Origin: an uncultured PS1 clade bacterium
GTDB lineage: Bacteria; Pseudomonadota; Alphaproteobacteria; MED-G09
NCBI GenBank assembly: GCA_902626605.1
Contig: CACOFZ010000009.1
Coordinates: forward strand, 1-58,625
Length of the DNA stretch: 58,625 nt
Reading direction: 5' to 3'
Positions 33,527-41,529 of the stretch are shown here, piece by piece; positions within the stretch are counted from its first letter, which is position 1, and each line of letters begins with the position of its first letter. The position numbers and the translations under genes are program-made. The notes beneath the pieces are model-generated. The model did no database searches. It was not told the DNA's origin and saw only the letters and a list, made by a program, of their open reading frames with translations.

Positions 33527-36112
33527 TTAAAATTCTCTACTTAGTGTTAATCCCCACATTCTAGGAACTACTGGATAACCAGCATAAGATCCTGGTGAAC
33601 CAGGGACATTGAAACCCGTATAAATGAATTCATCGTCATTAATATTTCTACCCCATAGCATTAAACTAAACCCTGACGCTGAATCTTTTACTCCAAGACT
33701 TGCGTTAAGTGTTCCGACTTTTCTAATTGCACCTGGTACTTCTACCGGAACAGCATCTGTTGCTTGGTAAGAATCTTCATATACGTATTCACCCCTAATA
33801 TAACCAGTCATATTTTCAGTTAAATCAAATGTATATGTTCCAGAAACAGTAACAGCTAATTCAGGAACACCTGATGGTCTTCTACCAGTGAAATCTTTTA
33901 CTCTTGCTGGACCACCATTTACAATTGGACAATCGTCAGAGGCAGGTGGAACAAATGTTCTATCGCATGGACCATTTTTAAAATCGTTAAAAGTAGCATC
34001 TATATAACTAGCAGCGAGTGTTAAAACAAAATTTTCGTTTAAGAAAAATAGTGAGTCAATTTCAACACCTTTGTTAGTTTGCTCGCCAATATTAACTAGA
34101 TTGAAACCAGTACCAATAAATAGGTTTGATTGATAGCCTTCAACTGCCATATGGAAAAATGACATATTTAAGTAACCATTCGAAAAAGTCTTTTTAAAGC
34201 CAACTTCAAAATTCTCAGCTTCCTCAGGGTTAGCAAAATAAATACTTGGATCCATTGGTAATCCAGCATAAACAGTTGCATTTGCTCCTAAGTTAGTAGA
34301 AATTGCCTTAAATCCCGTAGAGTGACTTATATATGCTGATAAAGTATCATCAAATTCATGAATTAACTTTACTGAATGAGTTACATCGTCAGAATTCCAT
34401 TTTCCATCCTCATTAGCATTTGGATAGTTGAAGAAAGGAGGAAAAAATTGGAAACCAGCTAAAGCAGCTGTAGCAGGATTTAAAATAAATGGTATTGCTG
34501 CAAATTCATCATCAATTATAACATTTGAAACTACTTCCTTCTCATCTTCAGAATAACTTAAGCCGACTGAAATAGAGGTATTAGATGTAATGTCATAATC
34601 TATTTGTGCAAAAATACTGAAAGCTTCATTATCCATATCAAAATATTCATTTTGAAGGCCACCATTAGTTTTGTACCAATTTGATCTTTGCTGAGCTGCA
34701 AGACCTGGAATAATTGCGGCAATACCCCCATCAAGAGCAGGGTTTCCTGTAGAAATTCCAGCTAAAACACCACCTATTTGTGTTGTAGTTAATGGAGGAA
34801 GGGCAGTTCCTAGTAAAGCTGTTTGAGCTGCAGGAGGAAGATTAGATATTTGTGCTAAACCCTGTACTGCAACTTGACCAGCAATACCGTTTAAACTTGT
34901 TCCAACAGGTGATAAGATTAAATCTATAAAAGGTCCTATTGATTCTTTATAAAAAACATTTCTATCATGTTCAACGGTCTCATCTTGATACCATGCACCA
35001 ATCATCCACTGTAAGGGACCATCTGAGTTGGAGGTAAGTCTAAATTCCTGGGTAAATGTCTCAAAATCATCAAAAATTCCATTAGTTAACAAGGGTAGTA
35101 AGCTAAAATCAACATCACCGTTTACAGCCTGTGAACTTTCTCTGTAAGCTGTTATTGATTTTAGATTAGCAAAGCCAAGATCATAATCAACATGAACAGA
35201 AATTCCTTGATTCTCAATAGTGCCTGCAGGATCAAAATTTAAATAAGTCTCATATCCCCATGTTCTGGGTGGATTAATTATTGTTGTAATACCTGGAGCT
35301 AAAAATGCGTCTGCAGCAATTGTTACAGCACCATTTAATAGAGGAGCGGTTGTACAACAATTCTCGTCAGCTTCATCTTTATCAACTATAACTCTAACAG
35401 TTAAGTTTTCACTTAACTCTGTTAACAACTGAGCTCTTATTGCATATCTGTCTCTATCGTTGATTTCCGTTCCAAGAGCTAAATTCTTTGTATAGCCATC
35501 TCTCTTGTGTCTTGTTCCAGATATTCTAAAGGAGGTATTTTCTGAAACTGGTCCTGTAACAGTTCCACCTATTTTGTTTAAGCTATATTCACCTGCTGTT
35601 AATTGTAATTTTCCACCAAATGTATCTTCAGGAAGAGCAGTTGTAATATTTATCACACCAGCAATAGCATTTTTACCAAACAAAGTTGATTGAGGACCTT
35701 TAATAACTTCAACCCTTTCAACACTTATTAAATCATTAATTGCGGATTGATTTCTTGAAATCATAACGCCATCAATTGCAATTGCAACAGAAGGTTCAAC
35801 GCCGGGATTATTTGCACCATTTCCAAATCCACGAATTAAAAAAGTATTTTGAGCAGCAAATTGTGTTTGATCAATTTTTAATGAAGGAACTGAACTCTGT
35901 AAGTCTAGGATATCACTTATTGCTAAGGCTTCAATATCTTCCATTTGTATAACAGATATAGATAATGGTGTGTCTTGAAGTGATGTATTCTTTTTAGTAG
36001 ATGTCACAACAATTTCTTCAATTTGTGAGTTTGTTTGAGCTTGTAAATTATTAGTAATAATTAAAGAAAGTATTAAAGTAAAAAATACAAATATATAGTT
36101 TTGCCAGCGCAT
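33527..36112 (-). CDS. TonB-dependent receptor (second of two)
   Basis: The 861-aa receptor starts with a signal peptide ending NNLQAQ, then a TonB-box-like IEEIVVTSTKK and a plug with LQDTPLSISV, FLIRGFGNGANN and VERVEVIKGPQSTLFGKNA. The barrel ends WGLTLSREF with terminal Phe. SISVIQMEDIEAL and GKNAIAGVINI recall receptors common in marine and sphingomonad-type bacteria. AGGGGAGA lies six bases before ATG 36112. It differs clearly from the downstream 968-aa receptor, so the pair is not a recent tandem duplication. Substrate unknown. A promoter candidate with 17-bp spacing lies at 36183-36211. Confidence 0.92.
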   Translation of the reverse strand: MRWQNYIFVFFTLILSLIITNNLQAQTNSQIEEIVVTSTKKNTSLQDTPLSISVIQMEDIEALAISDILDLQSSVPSLKIDQTQFAAQNTFLIRGFGNGANNPGVEPSVAIAIDGVMISRNQSAINDLISVERVEVIKGPQSTLFGKNAIAGVINITTALPEDTFGGKLQLTAGEYSLNKIGGTVTGPVSENTSFRISGTRHKRDGYTKNLALGTEINDRDRYAIRAQLLTELSENLTVRVIVDKDEADENCCTTAPLLNGAVTIAADAFLAPGITTIINPPRTWGYETYLNFDPAGTIENQGISVHVDYDLGFANLKSITAYRESSQAVNGDVDFSLLPLLTNGIFDDFETFTQEFRLTSNSDGPLQWMIGAWYQDETVEHDRNVFYKESIGPFIDLILSPVGTSLNGIAGQVAVQGLAQISNLPPAAQTALLGTALPPLTTTQIGGVLAGISTGNPALDGGIAAIIPGLAAQQRSNWYKTNGGLQNEYFDMDNEAFSIFAQIDYDITSNTSISVGLSYSEDEKEVVSNVIIDDEFAAIPFILNPATAALAGFQFFPPFFNYPNANEDGKWNSDDVTHSVKLIHEFDDTLSAYISHSTGFKAISTNLGANATVYAGLPMDPSIYFANPEEAENFEVGFKKTFSNGYLNMSFFHMAVEGYQSNLFIGTGFNLVNIGEQTNKGVEIDSLFFLNENFVLTLAASYIDATFNDFKNGPCDRTFVPPASDDCPIVNGGPARVKDFTGRRPSGVPELAVTVSGTYTFDLTENMTGYIRGEYVYEDSYQATDAVPVEVPGAIRKVGTLNASLGVKDSASGFSLMLWGRNINDDEFIYTGFNVPGSPGSYAGYPVVPRMWGLTLSREF

Positions 36113-36140
36113 AAGCGGTCTCCCCTATGTTAACAACACT

Positions 36141-36157
36141 TTATTATTATTATTATT
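36141..36157. repeat. ATT repeat in the leader of the 861-aa TBDT
   Basis: Five tandem ATT units preceded by TT, about 30-45 bases upstream of the start codon. With the promoter placed at 36183-36211 the tract falls in the 5' untranslated region. Confidence 0.65.
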
Positions 36158-36182
36158 GATGATTGTTAGAATTAAAAATTTA

Positions 36183-36211
36183 TATATAAAGTATTGATTC
36201 TTTTAGCACAA
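36183..36211 (-). promoter_or_regulatory. Candidate sigma70 promoter of the 861-aa TBDT
   Basis: On the minus strand TTGTGC (36211-36206), a 17-base spacer and TATATA (36188-36183) give a good -35/-10 arrangement. The predicted leader is about 63 nt and includes the ATT repeat and AGGGGAGA. Confidence 0.45.
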
Positions 36212-36238
36212 TGAAAATATTGGAAAAAATCATTTAAT

Positions 36239-36254
36239 GTTGTATATTTACAAC
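36239..36254. promoter_or_regulatory. Inverted repeat upstream of the TBDT promoter
   Basis: GTTGTA and TACAAC face each other across TATT, centred about 35 bp upstream of the -35 hexamer at 36206-36211. The position would suit an activator site. It does not match a Fur box that I can recognise. Confidence 0.3.
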
Positions 36255-36307
36255 TATTTGAGTTAATTTTACTTCTTTTAATCCATTATTAAAAAGTATA
36301 ATCATTT

Positions 36308-36715
36308 TTAAAAGTCTTTTGTTTCTATATTTAACTGACCTTTTAGGCCGGCTGATCTATGTTTTTCACTTTCTAAATATTCTAGGTTCGTAATCATTTC
36401 AAGCATGGCCTTTCTGTTTGGGTATTTTACAACAGCAATCCAATCCCATAAATTCTCAACTTTACCAAGCATGAGTCTGCTTACTACTCCTGAAAAAATT
36501 GGCTCTCCACCAACATTTTTTATATGTTTTATGACTTCTAATCCATAAATTGCATAAGCTTCTTCACCTGATAGTTTAGTTTTTCTTCCGTCTTTATATT
36601 TTGCTTTTTTTCTAAATTTTAAAAGATTAACCATATATATTGGCGTATCAATATCACCCTCCATAAATTCCCTCATTTGTTTATCATTTGGAATTAGGGC
36701 ATTTTCATATTTCAT
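36308..36715 (-). CDS. DUF1330 domain protein
   Basis: The 135-aa protein has the DUF1330 dimeric ferredoxin-like (dabb) pattern: IYMVNLLKFRKKA near residue 27, GEEAYAIYG, GGEPIFSG and a W-[D]-x-I-A-V-V-[KR]-YPNRKAMLEM segment. Related folds bind small hydrophobic or aromatic ligands; no catalytic activity is established. It lies between the 861-aa TBDT and a DUF3108 gene on the same strand, 31 bases after the latter, so it may be cotranscribed with that gene. Whether it serves the receptor system is unknown. Confidence 0.75.
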   Translation of the reverse strand: MKYENALIPNDKQMREFMEGDIDTPIYMVNLLKFRKKAKYKDGRKTKLSGEEAYAIYGLEVIKHIKNVGGEPIFSGVVSRLMLGKVENLWDWIAVVKYPNRKAMLEMITNLEYLESEKHRSAGLKGQLNIETKDF

Positions 36716-36746
36716 AATATATTTATCCTTGTTAATTATCTTTTAT

Positions 36747-37514
36747 TTAATAGTTATTTTTTATTTCTCTTGCTCTTATTACTAGTGCGCCAAGTGGTGT
36801 ATCGATTGTAAATTTAATAGGTACCCACATTTTCTCTTTTTCAAAAAAAGAATACCAATATGTAATCGCATTGGATTCAGAGGCTGTTTCCAAAAAATCA
36901 CTATCATTGTAACCAATTATTGCATTAAAGGAGCCTCGGCAAATAATTGTTTCATATTCTTTTTTATCAATTGTTAGTTTTGAGATTTTTGATTTTTTGC
37001 TCATTTTTATTTCATAAGATCTTACACCATCAAAACTTTTACTATTCTCTAGGCACGGATTGGTAAATTTGTTTGAAACCACAAATGCACTATTTGGATC
37101 ACTTGCATTTTCTCCATATTTTTTTAAAAATTCTCTAGTTGGAATATCTTCACCCCTATAAGGAGGTTCTGCATTTACTGAGATTGGTATACCGTCTATA
37201 TAATTAATTTCTGCTACTCTAGATTTATTTTTATTTTTAATCTCATATGAGAAATTATAAGATTCACTAATAAGATTTTTATTAATATATTTTCCATTGC
37301 TTTCAGCAAAGAAAATAAAACTTACAAATACATCTACTAATCCAGCTGCTGTTATTGTGGTTTTTATTTTCCAGTCATCTTGATTAAGTTCTACAGAATA
37401 AAGGACACTAGCTACTTGTAAGCCACCTAAATATGCAGAGTATTCAAGTTCTGTTTCAGCCTTCAGATTGGTATAGTTAAAGATAATCAGCAGTGATATA
37501 ATTATTTTTTTCAT
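36747..37514 (-). CDS. DUF3108 domain protein, exported
   Basis: The 255-aa product has an N-terminal signal (MKKIIISLLIIFNYTNLKAE). It matches the DUF3108 layout: LEYSAYLGGLQVASVLYSVE at the mature start, a central beta-rich region, YWYSFFEKEKMWVPIKFTID and GALVIRAREI at the end. DUF3108 proteins are periplasmic beta-structured proteins of unknown function, often in envelope contexts. GG-containing GGLQVAS is the clearest signature. A HAD gene is divergent upstream across 85 bases. Confidence 0.75.
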   Translation of the reverse strand: MKKIIISLLIIFNYTNLKAETELEYSAYLGGLQVASVLYSVELNQDDWKIKTTITAAGLVDVFVSFIFFAESNGKYINKNLISESYNFSYEIKNKNKSRVAEINYIDGIPISVNAEPPYRGEDIPTREFLKKYGENASDPNSAFVVSNKFTNPCLENSKSFDGVRSYEIKMSKKSKISKLTIDKKEYETIICRGSFNAIIGYNDSDFLETASESNAITYWYSFFEKEKMWVPIKFTIDTPLGALVIRAREIKNNY

Positions 37515-37599
37515 GGTTATTTATTTTAAATATTTAAACTCTGTAATCAATTATAGCCTGATTTATTTAAGAGGGTTATTATAAAATAAGGAGTTTGAA

Positions 37600-38220
37600 A
37601 TGAATTATAAAGCAATAATATGGGATTTTGGAGGTGTTATAACATCAAGTCCTTTTGAAGCGTTTAATAAATTTGAGTTAAGTAATAATCTTCCAAAAGA
37701 TATAATTAGGACAATAAATTCAGAGAACCCCGATAATAATGCTTGGGCAAAATTTGAAAGAAATGATATTGATCTAGATGAGTTTGATAATTTATTTTCA
37801 ACTGAAGCTGAAAAAAAGGGATTTAAAATTTCTGGAAAGCAAGTTGTAAAATTACTATCTGGTGAAGTTAGAGAGCAAATGGTCGATTTTTTGTATTTCT
37901 TAAAAAAAGACTATAAACTAGGATGCATAACAAATAATATTCAAAATAGTAGAAATGAAAAGTTCAATCATCTTGATGAAGCTAGCCAAGTAATGAAAAT
38001 TTTTGATCATATAATTGAATCTTCAAAAGTAGGTTTAAGAAAACCAGATCCTAAAATTTATTATATGTCTTGTGAGGCGCTTGGAGTCAAACCTGAAGAA
38101 TGTATTTATCTAGATGATTTAGGTATAAACTTAAAACCAGCTAGAGAAATAGGAATGACAACTATTAAAGTAATAGATCCAGGTGAAGCAATTAAAGAAG
38201 TGAGAGCCTATTTACAATAA
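37600..38220 (+). CDS. HAD-superfamily hydrolase (subfamily IA)
   Basis: The 206-aa protein belongs to HAD class IA, close to the epoxide-hydrolase-N-domain/YihX group. Motif I is IWDFGGVITS, with the nucleophile Asp present but the usual second Asp (+2) replaced by Gly, a feature of the DFGGV subgroup. Motif II is ITNN, the motif III Lys is in GLRKPDPKIY and motif IV is YLDDLG. The substrate is unknown. AAGGAG precedes the ATG. It is followed by regB with 11 bases between, but the two are probably only neighbours. Confidence 0.82.
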   Translation: MNYKAIIWDFGGVITSSPFEAFNKFELSNNLPKDIIRTINSENPDNNAWAKFERNDIDLDEFDNLFSTEAEKKGFKISGKQVVKLLSGEVREQMVDFLYFLKKDYKLGCITNNIQNSRNEKFNHLDEASQVMKIFDHIIESSKVGLRKPDPKIYYMSCEALGVKPEECIYLDDLGINLKPAREIGMTTIKVIDPGEAIKEVRAYLQ

Positions 38221-38231
38221 GCATAATTATT

Positions 38232-39527
38232 ATGGAAAGCAAAAAAGATAATATATCTAGTTTAGGCCTTGGGATAAGGGTTAAGACACTGGTTAATCTG
38301 AGATGGATAGCTGTATTAGGTCAAACTATTACATGCTTTATTGTTCATTATTTTTTAAATTTTGATTTACCATGGATTGAGGTATCTCTTACAATAATAG
38401 CCCTAGCTATTTCTAATTTTGCTCTTTACCCAGGCTATTCAATAAATAATAGATTAAATGAAACCTCAACAACATTTGTTATTGCTGCAGATATAATACA
38501 ATTAGCTTTAATGATATTTTTTACAGGAGGACTCTCTAATCCATTTGTTGTTTTATTTTTAACTCATATAGCTATAACTGTTACAAGCCTTCCAATACGA
38601 TCTACATCAATATTAATTATTTTAACTATTTTCTTAATAACTATTCTTGGATTTTTTAATTATCCTCTAGTTAATGATACTTTAGATTTAACTATTCCAT
38701 TAATTTTTATTATCGGGATGTGGATTTCATTATTTGTAACTATTTTATTTTTAACTTTTTATGCCGGTGGACTCACTGATGACTCACGTAAAACCTCTGC
38801 CGCATTAAAAATTGCAGAAGACTTGTTGGTTAATGAAAAAAATCTCTCCTCTCTAGATGGTCTTGCAGCAGCAGCAGCCCATCACTTAGGAACCCCTCTA
38901 GGTACAATAAGCCTTATTGCAAATGAACTAAAAAATGAAAATGATATACCTGATAGTGCAAAAAAAGATTTAATAATTCTTTCTGATGAAGTTGAGAAAT
39001 GTAAAACAATACTTGGATCTCTTGGTGAAAAACCTTCAAGCGATGACGATTTAATTACTAAAATTGAACTTCAAGCTTTATTGGAAGAGCTTTGTGAATT
39101 AATTAAAGCTAAGGGAATAGATTTTGTTATTAATTTTCAGAATAATGATCCAAATTTAAAAAAATTCTTATTATTAAGAAGATCTGAATTATTACTTGGA
39201 TTATCAAATATTGTTGAGAATGCAGCTGATTTTACCTCAAGCATTGTTGAGTTAAATGTTAATTATAATAATGAAAATATTGAATTAAAAATTCAAGATG
39301 ATGGTGAAGGTTTCTCAAATTCAATTTTGAATAGATTGGGGGATCCATATGTTTCTTCGAGAGCTAATTCGCAAAAAGAAGATAAAAGGTCAGGTTTAGG
39401 ATTAGGATTTTTCATTTCCAAAACATTACTTGAAAGGCTAGGAATAAGTATTAGTGCTTACAATAAGTCATTGCCAGAGACTGGTGCAATAGTATCTGTT
39501 ATAATACCAACGGATAAAAGACTTTAA
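38232..39527 (+). CDS. regB: Redox sensor histidine kinase RegB/PrrB/ActS
   Basis: The 431-aa kinase has about six N-terminal transmembrane helices to residue 185. The quinone-site motif GGLSNPF sits near residue 100, the phospho-His is H217 in AAAHHLGTPL (family usually HELGTPL), and C257 in EKCKTILGSL corresponds to the redox-active Cys of RegB. The ATPase domain has VENAADF, DDGEGFS and SGLGLGFFISK. RegB senses the ubiquinone pool and tunes respiration and carbon/nitrogen fixation genes. The regA partner follows directly. The HH variant of the H box is notable. Confidence 0.93.
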   Translation: MESKKDNISSLGLGIRVKTLVNLRWIAVLGQTITCFIVHYFLNFDLPWIEVSLTIIALAISNFALYPGYSINNRLNETSTTFVIAADIIQLALMIFFTGGLSNPFVVLFLTHIAITVTSLPIRSTSILIILTIFLITILGFFNYPLVNDTLDLTIPLIFIIGMWISLFVTILFLTFYAGGLTDDSRKTSAALKIAEDLLVNEKNLSSLDGLAAAAAHHLGTPLGTISLIANELKNENDIPDSAKKDLIILSDEVEKCKTILGSLGEKPSSDDDLITKIELQALLEELCELIKAKGIDFVINFQNNDPNLKKFLLLRRSELLLGLSNIVENAADFTSSIVELNVNYNNENIELKIQDDGEGFSNSILNRLGDPYVSSRANSQKEDKRSGLGLGFFISKTLLERLGISISAYNKSLPETGAIVSVIIPTDKRL

Positions 39528-39547
39528 AATTAAAAAAAGATAACTAT

Positions 39548-40096
39548 ATGAGTAATATGAGTAATTTAGAAACAAATAGAAATATTATTATTGTTGATGA
39601 TGACCAAATATGGCTTAATCAACTTTCTAGAGCCTTTGAGAGAAGGGATCACAATACTTATGTTGCGAAATCAGTTTCAGAGGCAAAAGATATAATTTCT
39701 AAAAATGATATCCATTACGGAGTTATTGATTTACGACTTGATGATGGTGACGGGCTTGAAGTTATTTTAGAACTTCAGAAAAAGAACCCAAAATCTAGGT
39801 CAGTCATATTAACTGGTTTTGGAAATATCGCTAATGCGGTTTCTGCTATTAAGATAGGAGCAATAGATTATTTATCAAAGCCAGCTGGCATTGATGATAT
39901 ATGCGCAGCTCTTTTTGCACCCCCTAGCGAGAAGGCCTCACCTCCTGAAGAACCAATGAGTGCTAATAGGGTAAGATGGGAGCATATACAAAGAGTATAT
40001 GAATTATGTGATAAAAATGTTTCTGAAACGGCAAGAAGACTGAAAATGCATAGGCGTACTCTTCAAAGAATATTATCAAAAAGAGCACCTAATTAG
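39548..40096 (+). CDS. regA: Response regulator RegA/PrrA/ActR
   Basis: The 182-aa regulator pairs with RegB. Phospho-Asp D61 lies in GVIDLRLDDGDG, with VDDDQ near the N terminus and the conserved Lys in DYLSKPAG. The C terminus is the Fis-like helix-turn-helix that is nearly invariant in this family: VRWEHIQRVYELCDKNVSET and ARRLKMHRRTLQRIL. A proline-rich linker (PPSEKASPPEEP) joins the domains. RegA homologs control cytochrome oxidases, so the cox operon at 1607 is a plausible target. ATG 39548 or 39557 may be the start. The stop overlaps the convergent cinA-like gene by eight bases. Confidence 0.95.
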   Translation: MSNMSNLETNRNIIIVDDDQIWLNQLSRAFERRDHNTYVAKSVSEAKDIISKNDIHYGVIDLRLDDGDGLEVILELQKKNPKSRSVILTGFGNIANAVSAIKIGAIDYLSKPAGIDDICAALFAPPSEKASPPEEPMSANRVRWEHIQRVYELCDKNVSETARRLKMHRRTLQRILSKRAPN

Positions 40097-40580
40097 TTTT
40101 TAAAATTTCAAAAAATTGTTCTAAAGCAGCTTTTGCAAAACCTTCCATATTTTCTATTCTAATTTCTGAATTTGTATATATATGTGACGTTCTCTCTTGC
40201 TTTCCAGCAACAGCAAAACATGAATAACCTGCAGGATCACCATATCCATTTCCCGTTGGACCAGCCGCCCCACTTTCACCAATTGCCCAATCAGTTTCAT
40301 ACAATCCACATGCTTTTTGAGCAATTAGTAATGCAAATGGTTCACTGCTTGACCTAATATTTTTTTCTTTTAGTTCTCTCATTCTTAGGCCGGTTATAGC
40401 CTTTATCGATTGTAAAGTATAAATAACTTGACCACCCATATAGTATGCAGATGCGCCTTGTTGAGATAAAAGAGCTGAAGATATAAGACCTCCTGATGAT
40501 GACTCAATCACAGAAACCGTTTGTTTATTTTTCTTGAGTAAATTAGCTATTTCAGATGATAACTTTACAATATTATTCAT
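40089..40580 (-). CDS. CinA C-terminal domain protein (PncC-like NMN amidohydrolase)
   Basis: The 163-aa protein is a stand-alone CinA C-terminal (PncC) domain, which deamidates nicotinamide mononucleotide in pyridine-nucleotide salvage. VSVIESSSGGLISSALL corresponds to the usual AESxTGG loop with Ser at the Cys/Thr positions; GESGAAGPTGNGYGDPAGY is the catalytic GxSGxAGP region. IRSSSEPFALLIA is less typical. It is the last gene of the cysK - microprotein - TIGR03084 - cinA group, one base after the preceding stop. Family assignment is good; the enzymatic activity is inferred. Confidence 0.75.
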   Translation of the reverse strand: MNNIVKLSSEIANLLKKNKQTVSVIESSSGGLISSALLSQQGASAYYMGGQVIYTLQSIKAITGLRMRELKEKNIRSSSEPFALLIAQKACGLYETDWAIGESGAAGPTGNGYGDPAGYSCFAVAGKQERTSHIYTNSEIRIENMEGFAKAALEQFFEILKTN

Positions 40581-40581
40581 G

Positions 40582-41394
40582 TTAGATTTCCCTTACGTAA
40601 CGACTTCCTCTAATTGGAGGATCCTCTGGAGGCCCTGCAAAACACTGAGCAATGGACATCCATTTTTTTGCAATATCTCCTTCAACTTTAAGATCAGTAT
40701 CATTTATATTCCTTACCTGTGTAACAACTTTGCAAAAGTCTGAAGCTTCTCCAATTATAGAATCTTCATTATTATCAGTATTCCACTCCCATTTTTTATT
40801 TGATGGTGAATTTAAAATAATCATTGGAACTTTTTCGGGAACTTCAAGTGATCGATTAATAAAAGTCCAACCAAATGTATTTATTCCAATGATGACAATA
40901 TTTTTTATTCTATCTGTATTTATTCTTTTGACACCTAATTGATCAAAAATTTCTTGTCCGTGAGACCATGTTTCCATATGTCTGGCTGATATACTTGATC
41001 GAACACTCATATCAGGACCGGCCCATTTTACCCTTTTTTTTGGATCAGCCAATGAGAATGCTTCAGCGACTCTAGTAAATTCATCTTTCCAAAGGCTAAT
41101 TAATTCATTTCCAGAAAGATTATTTGATAGTTTTTTTTCATATTCTCTAGCAGTAATACCACTTTTAATCGCTTCATAAAAATCTTTCATAAATTCAGAA
41201 AACATCTCTTCGTCTGTTAGGGATAAATATGCTGCATTATTGAAAACATGAAGGTGATACAGAACATCATTTATAGTCCAATCTTTAAATTGTGTTTTTG
41301 AATTAAAAACTTCTTCTTTTTGATTCTTAAGTATTTCATATAAAGAAATAGATTCTTCTTTAAAATCTTCACTTTGAGTATAATTTTTTGACAT
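40582..41394 (-). CDS. TIGR03084-type DinB/maleylpyruvate isomerase-like metal protein
   Basis: The 270-aa protein resembles the TIGR03084 family. The first 150 residues have the four-helix DinB/MDMPI fold with likely metal ligands in YHLHVFNNAA and SISARHMETWSHGQEI. The C terminus has the family-typical IAQCFAGPPEDPPIRGSR. Members occur in actinobacteria and proteobacteria and their reaction is not known. It starts five bases after a 42-aa microprotein gene, in the cysK transcript. Thiol chemistry is a reasonable guess from the cysK neighbour and the MDMPI fold, but only that. Confidence 0.7.
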   Translation of the reverse strand: MSKNYTQSEDFKEESISLYEILKNQKEEVFNSKTQFKDWTINDVLYHLHVFNNAAYLSLTDEEMFSEFMKDFYEAIKSGITAREYEKKLSNNLSGNELISLWKDEFTRVAEAFSLADPKKRVKWAGPDMSVRSSISARHMETWSHGQEIFDQLGVKRINTDRIKNIVIIGINTFGWTFINRSLEVPEKVPMIILNSPSNKKWEWNTDNNEDSIIGEASDFCKVVTQVRNINDTDLKVEGDIAKKWMSIAQCFAGPPEDPPIRGSRYVREI

Positions 41395-41399
41395 TTAAT

Positions 41400-41528
41400 T
41401 CAATTAGTAAAATAATAATAAATAAGTGGTACCCATATCAATGATGTTGTTATAGCTCCTTTAATAGCTTGATATATTATCCAAAGCCAAAAATAACGTT
41501 TACAAAATTCTTTGATACTATTTAACAT
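41400..41528 (-). CDS. 42-aa single-pass membrane microprotein
   Basis: This ORF lies in the 135-bp gap between cysK and the TIGR03084 gene and would be missed by most length cut-offs. It begins with ATG one base after the cysK TAA and ends TGA five bases before the next start. The product opens MLNSIKEFCKRYFWLWIIYQ, has a basic patch (K-E-F-C-K-R) followed by a hydrophobic helix and ends YYYFTN, consistent with a single inner-membrane segment. Tight packing on both sides and coupling to cysK argue for a real gene. No function can be assigned. Confidence 0.6.
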   Translation of the reverse strand: MLNSIKEFCKRYFWLWIIYQAIKGAITTSLIWVPLIYYYFTN

Positions 41529-41529
41529 T

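Noticed and set aside
30228-36112. The two adjacent TBDTs as a recent tandem duplication
   Set aside because: Their lengths, plug motifs and barrels differ widely; only general family features are shared.
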